A stretch of DNA of 51,937 nt from Bacillota bacterium (GCA_021821055.1 JAKACX010000013.1:1-51937); one strand, 5' to 3'; positions 26,819 through 35,716 are shown, counted from the first letter of the stretch. The notes: generated by a model from the sequence alone, not told the origin. Numbers and translations are program-made.

Positions 26819-28075
26819 GTGGGGCATGTTGCGCCACGAAGACGCGTGGTTGTGACGGGAATCGGGGCGGTCACGCCACTCGGATCGCGCGTGCAGGCGT
26901 TTTGGGACAATCTCATAGCGGCAAAATCGGGCATCGATTATATTGATACATTTGACACGACGGAGTACGCCACGAAATTTGCGGGCGTCGTGCGCGACTT
27001 CCAGGGTGAGCGCTACTTCGACCGCAAGGAGGTGCGCCATATTGACCGCTTCGCCCAGTTCGCCTATGCGGCGACGGTCGAGGCCATGGAAGACGCCGCA
27101 TTCTCCGTCTCGCCCGAGACGGCGGACCGCGTCGGCGTCGTGATCGGATCGGGCATCGGCGGCATTCAGTCGCTGATGGATAACCATGAGGCGCTGCTCA
27201 ACCGCGGCGTCCGGCGGGTCAGCCCTTTTTTCATCCCGATGCTGATGGCAAACTCCGCGGCCGGCCTGGTGTCCATCATGACCGGGGCGACGGGGCCGAA
27301 CGGCTGTCCGATGGCCGCCTGCGCGACGGGCAACAACGCGATTGGCGAGGCGTTCGAGATCATTCGCGACGGGGCCGCGGACGTCATGATTGCCGGCGGC
27401 GCCGAGGCGGCCGTGAATCCGCTGTCGGTCGCGGGGTTCGGGGCGTTGCGCGCTCTGTCCACGCGCAATGACGCGCCGAGGGAGGCGAGCCGTCCGTTTG
27501 ACATGGACCGCGACGGATTTGTCCTGGCGGAAGGCGCGGGGATCGTGTTGTTGGAAGAATTGACGGGCGCTCTGTCGCGGGGAGCGAAGATCTACGCGGA
27601 ACTCGTGGGCTTTGGCATGTCGGCCGACGCCCACCACCTGACCGCGCCGGATCCGGACGGTTCGGGGGCTTTCCGCGCGATGGAGGCGGCGCTGGCTGAT
27701 GCCGCGATTCCGCTGGTGCAGGTGGATTATATCAATGCGCACGCGACCGGAACCGATCTCGGCGACCGCTCGGAGACGACGGCCATCAAGCGCCTGTTTG
27801 GCGACCACGCGTACCGTCTGGCCATCAGCGCGAACAAGTCGCAGATCGGCCACCTGCTGGGAGCGGCTGGCGGAGTGGAGGCGGTGGCCACGCTCAAAGC
27901 GATGGAAGTGGGCGTCATTCCGCCGACCGTCAACCTGGAACGGGCCGATCCGCTCTGCGATCTGGATTATGTCCCGCGGGAGGCGCGGCGGCTCGATGTG
28001 CGCGTCGCGCTCTCAAACGGGTTTGGCTTCGGCGGACACAATGACGTCCTGGTGTTTCGCCGCTACGATGAATGA
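26819..28075 (+). CDS. fabF: Beta-ketoacyl-ACP synthase II (FabF)
   Basis: Taking GTG 26819, nine bases after GAGGAGG, the protein has 418 residues, normal for FabF. The condensing-enzyme triad is present: C168 (AACATG), H307 (INAHATG) and H344 with K339 (NKSQIGH). It elongates acyl-ACP with malonyl-ACP in fatty-acid synthesis. The active-site surroundings differ slightly from the common TACATG and NAHGTST forms, so altered chain specificity is possible. No other fab genes are near; a glutaredoxin follows 14 bases downstream. Confidence 0.9.
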   Translation: MGHVAPRRRVVVTGIGAVTPLGSRVQAFWDNLIAAKSGIDYIDTFDTTEYATKFAGVVRDFQGERYFDRKEVRHIDRFAQFAYAATVEAMEDAAFSVSPETADRVGVVIGSGIGGIQSLMDNHEALLNRGVRRVSPFFIPMLMANSAAGLVSIMTGATGPNGCPMAACATGNNAIGEAFEIIRDGAADVMIAGGAEAAVNPLSVAGFGALRALSTRNDAPREASRPFDMDRDGFVLAEGAGIVLLEELTGALSRGAKIYAELVGFGMSADAHHLTAPDPDGSGAFRAMEAALADAAIPLVQVDYINAHATGTDLGDRSETTAIKRLFGDHAYRLAISANKSQIGHLLGAAGGVEAVATLKAMEVGVIPPTVNLERADPLCDLDYVPREARRLDVRVALSNGFGFGGHNDVLVFRRYDE

Positions 28076-28089
28076 AAGGGGACGATGGC

Positions 28090-28332
28090 GTGCAGGTGAT
28101 TGTCTATTCGAGTACCGGGTGTTCGGTATGCGCCAAGATCAAGCGTGACCTGGGCGAATGGGGCGTGGAGTTTGAAGAGCGCAACGTGACGGAGAACGAA
28201 GCGTTCTTCGAAGAACTCCATGCGCGCGGAATCCACAGTGTTCCGACCGTCAAGGTGGAGGACGACACCTTTGTCGGATATCGTCCGAAGGCGCTCAAGC
28301 AGGCGCTCACAGAACGCGGGCTGCTCGCGTGA
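28090..28332 (+). CDS. Glutaredoxin-family protein
   Basis: From GTG 28090 (SD AAAGGGG) the product is 80 residues, MQVIVYSSTGCSVCAK at the start, with a C-x-x-C redox site (C11, C14), the cis-proline SVPTV segment and GYRPKAL. It is a thioredoxin-fold thiol:disulfide reductant of the NrdH/GrxC kind. An ATG at 28072 overlapping the fabF stop is an alternative start that would add 6 residues. It is probably cotranscribed with fabF. Confidence 0.85.
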   Translation: MQVIVYSSTGCSVCAKIKRDLGEWGVEFEERNVTENEAFFEELHARGIHSVPTVKVEDDTFVGYRPKALKQALTERGLLA

Positions 28333-28481
28333 CGGAGTGAAGCGTCCGCGTGATCGGCGGCGCGCGAGGGGCTGCGAGCGACGCGCCGTGAGCGACGCGC
28401 GGTGTCATGAGCGGGCGGGCGCCGGGAGGAGCCGGCGCGCTCGGCCCGCGGGCAATCTGTGGGAATGCAACACTCGATCGG

Positions 28482-28538
28482 GAACCGTCTGAATCCGTGG
28501 CCCCTGGCAACAGGGCGAACGGCGGCAGACGGTTCTTT
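28482..28538 (+). terminator. Branched stem-loop terminator after the glutaredoxin gene
   Basis: GAACCGTCTG (28482-28491) pairs with CAGACGGTTC (28526-28535). Inside is a small hairpin CCCTG-GCAA-CAGGG (28502-28515). TTT follows the outer stem. Confidence 0.5.
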
Positions 28539-28591
28539 GTGTCATGGTTGATGACGCAAAAAATAAAAATGTATAAAAATACGGTCGACTA

Positions 28592-28622
28592 TTGACGGAT
28601 GGTGTGTAATTCGGTATATAAT
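28592..28622 (+). promoter_or_regulatory. amt: amt promoter
   Basis: TTGACG (28592-28597) and the TATATAAT block (28615-28622) give a near-consensus promoter: 17-base spacing if the -10 is TATATA, 19 if it is TATAAT. It lies in an AT-rich stretch unlike the rest of the window. Confidence 0.7.
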
Positions 28623-28630
28623 CTTACACA
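28603..28630 (+). promoter_or_regulatory. Inverted repeat over the amt -10 box
   Basis: TGTGTAA (28603-28609) and TTACACA (28624-28630) are perfect inverted repeats separated by 14 bases, flanking the -10. TGTNA/TNACA half sites recall GlnR/TnrA nitrogen regulators, but the spacing is longer than their 17-bp box. A nitrogen-responsive operator is inferred from the gene it precedes. Confidence 0.45.
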
Positions 28631-28774
28631 CAAGGTTCTCATAAGTGACACTTTCTTTGAATTCCACGAACTGGGACGGTGATGTCATGTAATATGACGG
28701 CTGCAGCGAGAGTGTGCGCTGCGGTGTGTCAGGTCGTAACGTTGGATGCGCTCATAATAGAGGGGGGAATCGTC

Positions 28775-30196
28775 GTGTATCTGCCTGATCCGTCGTATCT
28801 GCAGCCGGGGGATACAGCGTGGCAATTGACTTCCGCGACGCTGGTCGGTCTCATGTCTGTACCTGGCCTCGCGATTCTGTATGGCGGGGTGGTCAAAAAG
28901 AAGTGGGCGGTCAACTCCGCCATGATGGCCTTCTATGCGTTCGCCATTGTCCTTGTGGTGTGGTCCCTGTGGGGGTTCCGGATGGGGTTCGGCAATCCGA
29001 TGGCGCTCGGGAAAGGAATCATGTCCGGTGTGGTGGGTGTGCCGCAGCCCGTGCTCAATTCGCACTTTGAGCAGGGGCAGGCGCTCATTCCGCTCCTGAG
29101 CGGTCTCATGCCGAACATCCGCTTCCCGGAATCGTCCATGGTCTACTTCCAGTTCGTGTTTGCCGCGATCACGCCGGTCATTCTCGCCGGGGGCGTTCTG
29201 GGCAGAATGAATTTCAAGGCGTGGATGCTGTTCGTGCCGATCTGGTCGACACTGGTGTATAGCGTTAACGCGTTCATGCTGTGGGGCGGCGGATGGCTCG
29301 CGCAGATGGGCGCGGTCGACTTCTCCGGCGGTTACGTCATTCACGTGGCGGCAGGCGTCTCCGGCTTTGTGGCGGCTGCGGTTGTCGGTCCGCGGCTCCT
29401 GGCCGACAGGGAGAACTTCAATCCGAACAACCTCCTGATGGCGATGGCCGGGGCGGGCATCCTGTGGCTCGGATGGAACGGATTCAACGGCGGCGATCCG
29501 TACTTCGCCAACGCAGACGCGTCGGCCGCCGTGTTCAATACCAACATTGCCGCGGCGGTCGCGCTCATCGTGTGGATGTTCTTCGACATGTTTGCGACGA
29601 ACAAGGCGTCGCTCGTCGGCGCGATCAACGGCATGGTGTGCGGCCTGGTCGCCATCACCCCCGCCGCCGGTTACGTGAACGGCTATGGCGCGCTGGTGAT
29701 CGGCATTCTGTCCGGCGCGATTCCGTGGTTCACGATGAACAAGCTGGGACGCGTGGGCATCTTCAAGAAAGTGGACGACACGCTGGGCGTTGTCCACACG
29801 CATGCCATCGCGGGCGCCGTCGGCGGACTGCTGACAGGCATTCTGGCGGATCCGAACATTGTGGAGTACATCGGCGCGAAAGGCACCGCGAATTCGTCCA
29901 TCACCGGTCTCCTGTATGGGAATCCACATCAACTGCTCGTGCAGTTCATCGCACTGGTGGTCATTGTGGTGTACGACGGCGCGATGACTTTTGTCATCCT
30001 CAAGCTGATCGGGCTCGTCGTTCCGTTGCGGCTGTCTGACGCGGCGCTGGAGAGGGGCGACGCGATGGTGCACGGCGAGACGGTCGACGGCGAAGAGATC
30101 GGGCCCCCTGCTCCGGCGGGGCACCACACACACGCGCCGAGTCCGGTGCTGGCGGCCGAACGGCACGAGTCGGTGAAACCGCAGATTGACATGTAG
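28775..30196 (+). CDS. amt: Ammonium transporter Amt
   Basis: This 473-residue Amt/MEP channel has eleven predicted membrane helices. Key residues are D182 (AVDFSGG), the twin pore histidines H190 (YVIHVAAG) and H343 (HTHAIAG), and the WGGGWLAQMGA and NGFNGGDP motifs. It conducts ammonium into the cell. GTG 28775 after AGGGGGGAA is chosen; the longer open frame lacks an SD. The C-terminal tail of about 65 residues is hydrophilic and His-rich (GHHTHAP). No glnB/glnK gene is adjacent, unlike many amt loci. Confidence 0.92.
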   Translation: MYLPDPSYLQPGDTAWQLTSATLVGLMSVPGLAILYGGVVKKKWAVNSAMMAFYAFAIVLVVWSLWGFRMGFGNPMALGKGIMSGVVGVPQPVLNSHFEQGQALIPLLSGLMPNIRFPESSMVYFQFVFAAITPVILAGGVLGRMNFKAWMLFVPIWSTLVYSVNAFMLWGGGWLAQMGAVDFSGGYVIHVAAGVSGFVAAAVVGPRLLADRENFNPNNLLMAMAGAGILWLGWNGFNGGDPYFANADASAAVFNTNIAAAVALIVWMFFDMFATNKASLVGAINGMVCGLVAITPAAGYVNGYGALVIGILSGAIPWFTMNKLGRVGIFKKVDDTLGVVHTHAIAGAVGGLLTGILADPNIVEYIGAKGTANSSITGLLYGNPHQLLVQFIALVVIVVYDGAMTFVILKLIGLVVPLRLSDAALERGDAMVHGETVDGEEIGPPAPAGHHTHAPSPVLAAERHESVKPQIDM

Positions 30197-30254
30197 CGAC
30201 AACGCTCGGCGCGGCTCGCGCTGCAGGGTGTGGGTCAGTACTTGAAGGGAACGC

Positions 30255-30298
30255 GTGACGCACAGACGGGGCGGCAGGTTGGCCCGTCTGTGCGTCAC
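30255..30298. terminator. Bidirectional stem-loop terminator
   Basis: GTGACGCACAGACGGG (30255-30270) pairs perfectly over 16 bp with 30283-30298 around a 12-base loop; GAACGC/GCGTTC flank it as an outer stem. It lies between the convergent amt and LacI-like genes. Confidence 0.8.
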
Positions 30299-30313
30299 TT
30301 TGTGCGTTCGTCT

Positions 30314-31405
30314 TTATGGTGTAGCCACGGATCCCTCGGTCTCCTTCAGCGCGGCGCGGATATGCAATCGCGCGGCCACGCGCACCGGACCGGGGACGGC
30401 GGGGCCCGCCCCGACCAACGCGTCGGCGAGGATGCCGACGGCCGCCCCGGTTATCGCCTCCGGGTCCTGTCTCATGTGTGTGTACTGCGGAAGTCCAGAA
30501 CCACACGCGCGCACTCCGCCCCCGGCGTCGCCGTCGAGGCAGGCGATCTCGGGCCGCGGTGCATCGCCTCTCGGTGCGGCGGTGATTGCCTCCCAGGCCT
30601 GCAGGGCGATGCGACAATCGGCGGCCAGCAACGCGTCAACCGGCGCGTGGTCGGCGAAAAACCGGGCGAGTCGGGCGACGGCCGCGGCCTGTTCGGCAGG
30701 CTCGTCCGTGGGCTGGCTGGCCATTTTGCCGAGCAGGAGCGTGCCCGCCGGGTGTGTCCCGGCGCCATCCATAGCCGCCGCGAATCCGGCCAGGCGGTCG
30801 GAAAGCACCGTGGCGCCGGCCGCGTCATCCGCTTCACGGGCAACCAGGGCGATGCGGGAGTGCCCGAGCGACAGCAGGTGGCGGGTCAGCGCTCGCGCCG
30901 CTTCGGTGTGGTCCGTCACGACATGCGGCAACGGTATGCCCGGCAGGCCGATGTCAATGAGGACCGTCGCAAAGCGGTCGAGGTTCGCCTGTAACAGCGC
31001 CGGATAGTAGAACGTGCTGTTCACCGGGCGCACAATCAATCCGTTCGCGCCGAGGTCGCGCAGTTCTTCGACCGCTGCGCGTTCGTCGGCCTGATTCCCA
31101 CAGGAACAGCGCAGCGCAAGAGAGAACCCGCGGGCGTGCAGTTGACGTTCGACGGCGGAGACCAGAGCGATGTCGCGCCGGTCGCGGATGTGCGGTACGA
31201 CGAATCCAATCAAAGTGCGCGCGCTCGCCCCGGAACGGATACTGCGCGGGGCAAGCCAATCGGCTGTCGCCGGTCGGGGAACGGCGGTGGTGGGCGGCGC
31301 CGACGACGGGGCGCCGCGCGCGTCGGGCGGCGCGTCGGCCGCGGACAGGTCTTGCTGGCGAGGGGGTGGAAATCTGTCCGTCCATCGGCTACCCTCAAGG
31401 GACAC
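30314..31405 (-). CDS. LacI/GalR-like ligand-binding protein lacking the DNA-binding domain
   Basis: Residues about 65-363 form a periplasmic-binding-protein fold of the LacI/GalR regulator kind: TLIGFVVPHIRD, GANGLIVRPVN, VVTDHTEAARALTRHLL, GHSRIALVAREAD and DALLAADCRIAL. The first 60 residues, from GTG 31405, are Pro/Ala/Arg-rich and contain no helix-turn-helix; only a linker-like LAPRSIRSGASA precedes the sensor fold. No HTH is visible in the other frames upstream to 31560. It is cytoplasmic (no signal peptide) and divergent from the S9 peptidase gene. It may be a degraded regulator or a ligand-sensing adaptor; function unknown. Confidence 0.65.
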   Translation of the reverse strand: MSLEGSRWTDRFPPPRQQDLSAADAPPDARGAPSSAPPTTAVPRPATADWLAPRSIRSGASARTLIGFVVPHIRDRRDIALVSAVERQLHARGFSLALRCSCGNQADERAAVEELRDLGANGLIVRPVNSTFYYPALLQANLDRFATVLIDIGLPGIPLPHVVTDHTEAARALTRHLLSLGHSRIALVAREADDAAGATVLSDRLAGFAAAMDGAGTHPAGTLLLGKMASQPTDEPAEQAAAVARLARFFADHAPVDALLAADCRIALQAWEAITAAPRGDAPRPEIACLDGDAGGGVRACGSGLPQYTHMRQDPEAITGAAVGILADALVGAGPAVPGPVRVAARLHIRAALKETEGSVATP

Positions 31406-31519
31406 GCGATAAAGCCCGGGATGCGGGAGCGGTCATTCCGGCCATAGCGTCCGGGGTCTTGGGAAAGGATGCCGCGTGATGCCCGGGGATGCCGGTTCGT
31501 GGAACATGGAGGTGTGGCC

Positions 31520-33661
31520 GTGGGAGACCCTTTCGCGATGGATTCGCCGCCCGTCACGCTGTCGGCGGAGTATCTGGCGCAGACCTCGCTGTCCTTCGGC
31601 GATCTGGCGCTCGACGGTGACGATGTCTATTTTGTCGAGGGCAGGGCCAACGAGGGCGGGCGCAGGGTCATCGTTCGGGCAGGGTCCGACGGGGTTCTGG
31701 AGGATATCCTGCCCGCGGGTTGGGATGTCCGTACCCGCGTGCACGATTATGGCGGCGGGGCGTTTCTGGTGTCGGACGGGACGGTCTATTTCTCGGCGGC
31801 CCGGGACGGGAGGATCTACCGCGTCGCAGGGAGACGGTCGCCGGGCGCAGGTTGTGCCGCGGACGCGCCGGAGCCAGGGGTGCCGACGGCAGGGGTGCCG
31901 ACGGCTGGGGTGCCGACGTCCGAACGACTGGCGCCGAACGCCGCTGCGCCAGCACCTGATCCGGTCACTCCGGCAGGAGAATGGCGTTACGCCGATTTCG
32001 CGCTCGACAGCGTGCGCCGTCGCCTCCTGTGCGTGCTGGAGACGCCACGCGCCGGACGGGAGCCGCAAAATGCGCTCGCGGCGGTCGCGCTTGGCGGGGA
32101 GCGGGCTATAACACGGGCGCAACCAGCGTCAGCGCCCGCCTCTCGGCGCGAATCTCAGCCCGCTCAGCCCGCGACACGGCCGCCGCGCGTGTTGCACGCG
32201 GAGCACGACTTCTACGCCGCCCCCCGGGTCAGTCCGGACGGCTGCCAACTGGCGTTTGTGGCGTGGAACCACCCGCATATGCCGTGGGACGAAGCGGAAT
32301 TGTGGCTCGCCGACATCGCGCAGGACGGAGAACTGACGGATGTGCGACGGATCGCAGGAGGAGCCGGGGAGGCGGTGCAGCAGCCCGTCTGGTCTCCGGC
32401 AGGTGTGCTGCATTTTGTCTCCGACAAGAGCGGATGGTGGAACATCTATCGCGTCGCAGACGGAGGGCGGGTGGACGCCGTTCTTCCCATGGCCGCCGAG
32501 TTTGGGGCGCCGCCATGGGTGTTTGGCGTCACACTGTACGGTTTTGACCGTGACGGAGAGATGTGGTGCGCATTTTGGCAGGACGGCGTCTGCCGCCTCG
32601 CGCGGTTGCCCGGCGGTCGACTCGCGCCAGCAGCCGGACTCGGCGCGGAGTTCACCGATTTCGAGAACCTGAAGGCGGGCGGGGCGGGGGAAACCGTCGT
32701 GGCGGCGTTGGCCGCCGGGCCGAAGCAGTCGCGCTCACTCGTCGCCGTTCGCGACGGACGGGTCGCCGTGCTGCGGCGTTCCTCGGCTGACGGCGCACAC
32801 GACGCGTGGCTGGCCGCACCTGAATCGATCAGGTTCACCGCAGCGGACGGGGAGGCCGAGGGACAGGCGTTCTTCTACCGGCCGAGCGGCCCGCGCGGCA
32901 GGGGAAACGGTCGCGGCGAGCCGGAAACGGCCCCTCCATTGCTCGTGTTCTGTCACGGCGGTCCGACCGGCCAGGCAACCTCTGCTCTCAATGGCCCCAT
33001 CCAGTACTTTGCCAGTCGCGGCTTTGCTGTGTTGGATGTGAATTACGGCGGCAGCACAGGCCATGGCCGTCGGTACCGCGAAAGGTTGCGCCACGGCTTT
33101 GGCGAAGTCGACGTGGACGACTGTGTGCGCGCAGCGCAGACGGTCGCGGGGCGAGGGGATGTGGATCCGCGCCGGATGGCCATTCGCGGCAAAAGTTCGG
33201 GTGGGTACACGGTGCTGCGCGCGCTGGCGCGCACGGATGTCTTTTGTGCGGGCGTCGCCCACTACGCACTCGCAGACCTGGAAGGAATGCTTAGGGAAGG
33301 GCCGAAGTTTGAATCGCACTACGCGGAGTGGCTGGTGGGGCCGTATCCGGACGAACTGGCGCGCTATCGCGAGCGGTCGCCATTGTACCACGCGGAGCTG
33401 ATCCGCCAACCGGTGCTGCTGCTCCACGGAGCGGATGACACGGTCGTGCCCGTGCAGCATTCCATCGTCATGGCGGACGCCCTGCGCGCACGGGGCACGC
33501 CCGTCGCGCAGCTGGTATTTGCCGGCGAGGGCCACGGGTTTCGGGCGGCCCGCACCATCCGGCGCGCCTTTGAAGCGGAACTGTCGTTTTATGCGCAGGT
33601 GCTGGGCGTCACGGTGAACGAGCAGCTTGTGCCGCTTGAGATCGCACACTGGCGGGGGTAA
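31520..33661 (+). CDS. S9-family prolyl oligopeptidase-like peptidase
   Basis: From GTG 31520 (GGAGGT six bases upstream) the protein has 713 residues. It has an N-terminal beta-propeller (about 1-455) and a C-terminal alpha/beta-hydrolase domain with a complete triad: S559 (GKSSGGY), D640 (GADDTVVP) and H672 (GEGHGF). LVFCHGGPTGQ supplies the oxyanion region. It would cleave short peptides or acyl-peptides in the cytosol, as no signal peptide is seen. The propeller contains low-complexity insertions, including three copies of GVPTA/GVPTS (about 120-134) and a Gln/Pro/Arg-rich loop near 200-225. A longer frame back to 31469 lacks an SD. Confidence 0.85.
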   Translation: MGDPFAMDSPPVTLSAEYLAQTSLSFGDLALDGDDVYFVEGRANEGGRRVIVRAGSDGVLEDILPAGWDVRTRVHDYGGGAFLVSDGTVYFSAARDGRIYRVAGRRSPGAGCAADAPEPGVPTAGVPTAGVPTSERLAPNAAAPAPDPVTPAGEWRYADFALDSVRRRLLCVLETPRAGREPQNALAAVALGGERAITRAQPASAPASRRESQPAQPATRPPRVLHAEHDFYAAPRVSPDGCQLAFVAWNHPHMPWDEAELWLADIAQDGELTDVRRIAGGAGEAVQQPVWSPAGVLHFVSDKSGWWNIYRVADGGRVDAVLPMAAEFGAPPWVFGVTLYGFDRDGEMWCAFWQDGVCRLARLPGGRLAPAAGLGAEFTDFENLKAGGAGETVVAALAAGPKQSRSLVAVRDGRVAVLRRSSADGAHDAWLAAPESIRFTAADGEAEGQAFFYRPSGPRGRGNGRGEPETAPPLLVFCHGGPTGQATSALNGPIQYFASRGFAVLDVNYGGSTGHGRRYRERLRHGFGEVDVDDCVRAAQTVAGRGDVDPRRMAIRGKSSGGYTVLRALARTDVFCAGVAHYALADLEGMLREGPKFESHYAEWLVGPYPDELARYRERSPLYHAELIRQPVLLLHGADDTVVPVQHSIVMADALRARGTPVAQLVFAGEGHGFRAARTIRRAFEAELSFYAQVLGVTVNEQLVPLEIAHWRG
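31877..31921. repeat. 15-bp in-frame tandem repeat in the S9 peptidase gene
   Basis: Three consecutive units of GGGGTGCCGACGGCA with small changes in the last copy encode repeated GVPTA in a propeller loop. Confidence 0.85.
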
Positions 33662-33770
33662 GCGGCCGCGGAGCAGGCGATCGTGCGACGGTACAGTCGA
33701 TCTGTCGTTTTCAAGATTGACCCCGGGACACAGGGGGACATCACACCGCCCCGGGTCCCGGATCGCGATG

Positions 33771-35396
33771 TCAGCCCGCCCGCGGTGCATCTTGCTCAGC
33801 TAAGGCCGCGTGCGCACGGCCCGGCGGGGTCGCCGCCAGCGCCAAGCCGGCGAGCGCGAAGAGCGAACTGAGGCAGAGCAGCGCTCCGTGGAGCGCCGGA
33901 TCCACGAACCACGTCAGCGCGGCTGCCGCGGCGACGGCGGCGGCGCTGACGAAACTGGCGCAGCAGGGCGCGGAGGGCCTGCGCCGCATGGGGAGCCCTC
34001 GTTGCGTTAGGCTGGCCGCGACGAGCGCCGCCGAGGAGACGGTGAGCCCGACCCACATCGGATTGACCGCGAACAGGAAGCGGGTCGCCGAGAAGCCCGT
34101 CGCAGCGTTCCACAGCAGGCTTGAGGCAACGCCGGTCGTCATGGACCACAGTGCGCCGCGCCGGGTGGCAAGGGGCCAGAGGAAGTAGGCCGCCGTCGGG
34201 GCGAAGATGGCGGCGCTGCGGATGGTCTGGCCAAAGACGCGCCACCACGCGAGTTCTTCCGGTCGCAGGAGTGACACGACAACCACCAGCACCCCTTGGA
34301 CAATCAGCCCGTAGCGCGTCAATGTCCGGACGTCGGGGCGGCGACCGCCCGCGGTCGCGCCCGGCTGCCGCGCAAACAGGTCCGCTCCGAAGCTGGAGGC
34401 GCCGGAAAAGAGCAGCGGCGCGCACCATGCGAGCGCGGCGGCCCACACGCCGAGCGCGACGACCAGGAGCGCCCAGGGCGGCGCCACCTGCGCGACGGCG
34501 GCTGGGAAGGCGGCAAGCCCCTTTGCCGCCTGCGGGAAGATCTCCCGGGTTCGCATGCCGAGCCAGACCGGGACGATGGTGAACGCGATCAGGACCAGGG
34601 CTGACACGTACACCGCCGCCTGACCGCGCCGCGGGTTGCGGACGGCCGCGATCGCCTGAAGTTCAGCCTGCGCGCTGATGCTGTTGAGCACGTTCATGAG
34701 CAGCCAGACGGCGATCGTCCCGATGCCAATCCCCGTCCACGAGTGAAACCCCTGGACGTGAACCGGATGCAACGCCGACGCTGGCGCGCGCAGCAGGAAC
34801 CACGCCGCGACGGCGACGCCGGCCGTGAGCGCGATCAGGTTCAGGGTCTGCGTGTACACGAGCGACCACATGCCGCTTTGTCCGACGTAGACCAGCATGA
34901 TGGCCGTCGTAAGCGTGAGCGTGAGGGGCAATCCCCATCCAACCAGCGCGTGGATGAATTCCGCGGCCGCCAGGACGTTTGACATCGCGAAAATGGGAAA
35001 GGTGAGCGCGATCACGGCCGCTGAGAAGCGTTGCGCGGCGCGGCCGTAACGCTCTCCGATCATCCGCGAGTTCGTCAGGTAGCCGATGCGCTGGAAGGGC
35101 TTGAGCAGGAAGGCGGCCACCAGCACGGACATCAGAATCACGGAGATTCCAAACCAAACGGCCGAGATGCCGGACAGAAAGCCCGTTTCGAGCTCGACGA
35201 CAAAGATGGATGACGCCCACAGCACCGTCACGAGGATGAAGACGTGGCGAAAGCCGAATGAACGCCCGCCGTGCAAAAAGCCTTCGCCGCTGGCGTCGCC
35301 CGCCCGTTTGCGCTGCGCCCGTCCGGAAACGGCGATGAGCGCGCCCGTGTACGCAGCCAGTGCGGCGATGATGAGGTATGGTGTTACGGGATGCAT
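33771..35396 (-). CDS. Sodium:solute symporter family (SSS) transporter
   Basis: This 541-residue membrane protein has about 13 helices and the SSS-family layout: an N-terminal helix, then GEGFLHGGRSFGFRH, FLLKPFQRIGYLTNSRMIGE around helices 3-4 and the helix 5-6 region GQSGMWSLVYTQTLN. It imports a solute with Na+ (or H+). Nothing in the sequence identifies the substrate. A near-perfect SD (AAAGGAGGACATCCC then ATG) and a TTGACA/TACAAT promoter (35491-35520) suggest strong expression. The end converges on the S9 peptidase gene; an imperfect hairpin in 33723-33761 may terminate both. Confidence 0.85.
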   Translation of the reverse strand: MHPVTPYLIIAALAAYTGALIAVSGRAQRKRAGDASGEGFLHGGRSFGFRHVFILVTVLWASSIFVVELETGFLSGISAVWFGISVILMSVLVAAFLLKPFQRIGYLTNSRMIGERYGRAAQRFSAAVIALTFPIFAMSNVLAAAEFIHALVGWGLPLTLTLTTAIMLVYVGQSGMWSLVYTQTLNLIALTAGVAVAAWFLLRAPASALHPVHVQGFHSWTGIGIGTIAVWLLMNVLNSISAQAELQAIAAVRNPRRGQAAVYVSALVLIAFTIVPVWLGMRTREIFPQAAKGLAAFPAAVAQVAPPWALLVVALGVWAAALAWCAPLLFSGASSFGADLFARQPGATAGGRRPDVRTLTRYGLIVQGVLVVVVSLLRPEELAWWRVFGQTIRSAAIFAPTAAYFLWPLATRRGALWSMTTGVASSLLWNAATGFSATRFLFAVNPMWVGLTVSSAALVAASLTQRGLPMRRRPSAPCCASFVSAAAVAAAAALTWFVDPALHGALLCLSSLFALAGLALAATPPGRAHAALAEQDAPRAG

Positions 35397-35490
35397 GGGA
35401 TGTCCTCCTTTGTGGACCGCGCCGGCAGGCCGGCAGGAGCCGCACTAATCCATAGTAAACATATCGGAAATACAATTATTGCTGAATTGC

Positions 35491-35520
35491 ATTGTATGCT
35501 CAAAGACCGTGTTGTGTCAA
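35491..35520 (-). promoter_or_regulatory. Sigma-A-type promoter of the symporter gene
   Basis: On the minus strand TTGACA (35520-35515), an 18-base spacer and TACAAT (35496-35491). It is a near-consensus housekeeping promoter about 95 bases before the ATG. Confidence 0.75.
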
Positions 35521-35695
35521 TAGCCCTGAGGACAGCGAAATCCCTGAAGAAATCGGCGAAAAGCAGTGATAATCTGCGAAAATATACGATTTAATGAGCT
35601 AATCGGATTTGTTGCGCGTTTTCAAGGTCGATGATTTTCGCTTACACGCCGCCGTTCGCTCTTTGTTCAGAGCGTTGCGGGGAGGTACGATGTCA

Positions 35696-35716
35696 GTGCA
35701 GGGATAGACCCTGCAC
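35696..35716 (+). other. Leader hairpin before the 62-residue protein
   Basis: GTGCAGGG-ATAGA-CCCTGCAC is a perfect 8-bp stem with a 5-base loop, ending about 13 bases before the AGGAGG of the next gene. It overlaps the stop codon of the possible five-codon ORF, so it could modulate translation or mRNA stability. Confidence 0.4.

Larger units (their letters stand above)
28333..28774. other. Intergenic region between glutaredoxin and amt
   Basis: The first half is GC-rich with a duplicated GAGCGACGCGC and ends in a terminator-like structure (28482-28538). The second half (28540-28670) is strikingly AT-rich and carries the amt promoter and a 7-bp inverted repeat. An open frame continues upstream from amt through 28679, but the ribosome binding site indicates a start at 28775. 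The amt leader would then be about 145 bases, without a recognised riboswitch. Confidence 0.55.

Noticed and set aside
28603-28630. Canonical TnrA/GlnR box
   Set aside because: The half sites fit but the spacing is much longer than the 17-bp consensus, so only an uncharacterised inverted repeat is claimed.
28685-30298. 537-residue frame antisense to amt
   Set aside because: Amt carries all pore residues on the other strand; this frame begins inside the terminator stem.
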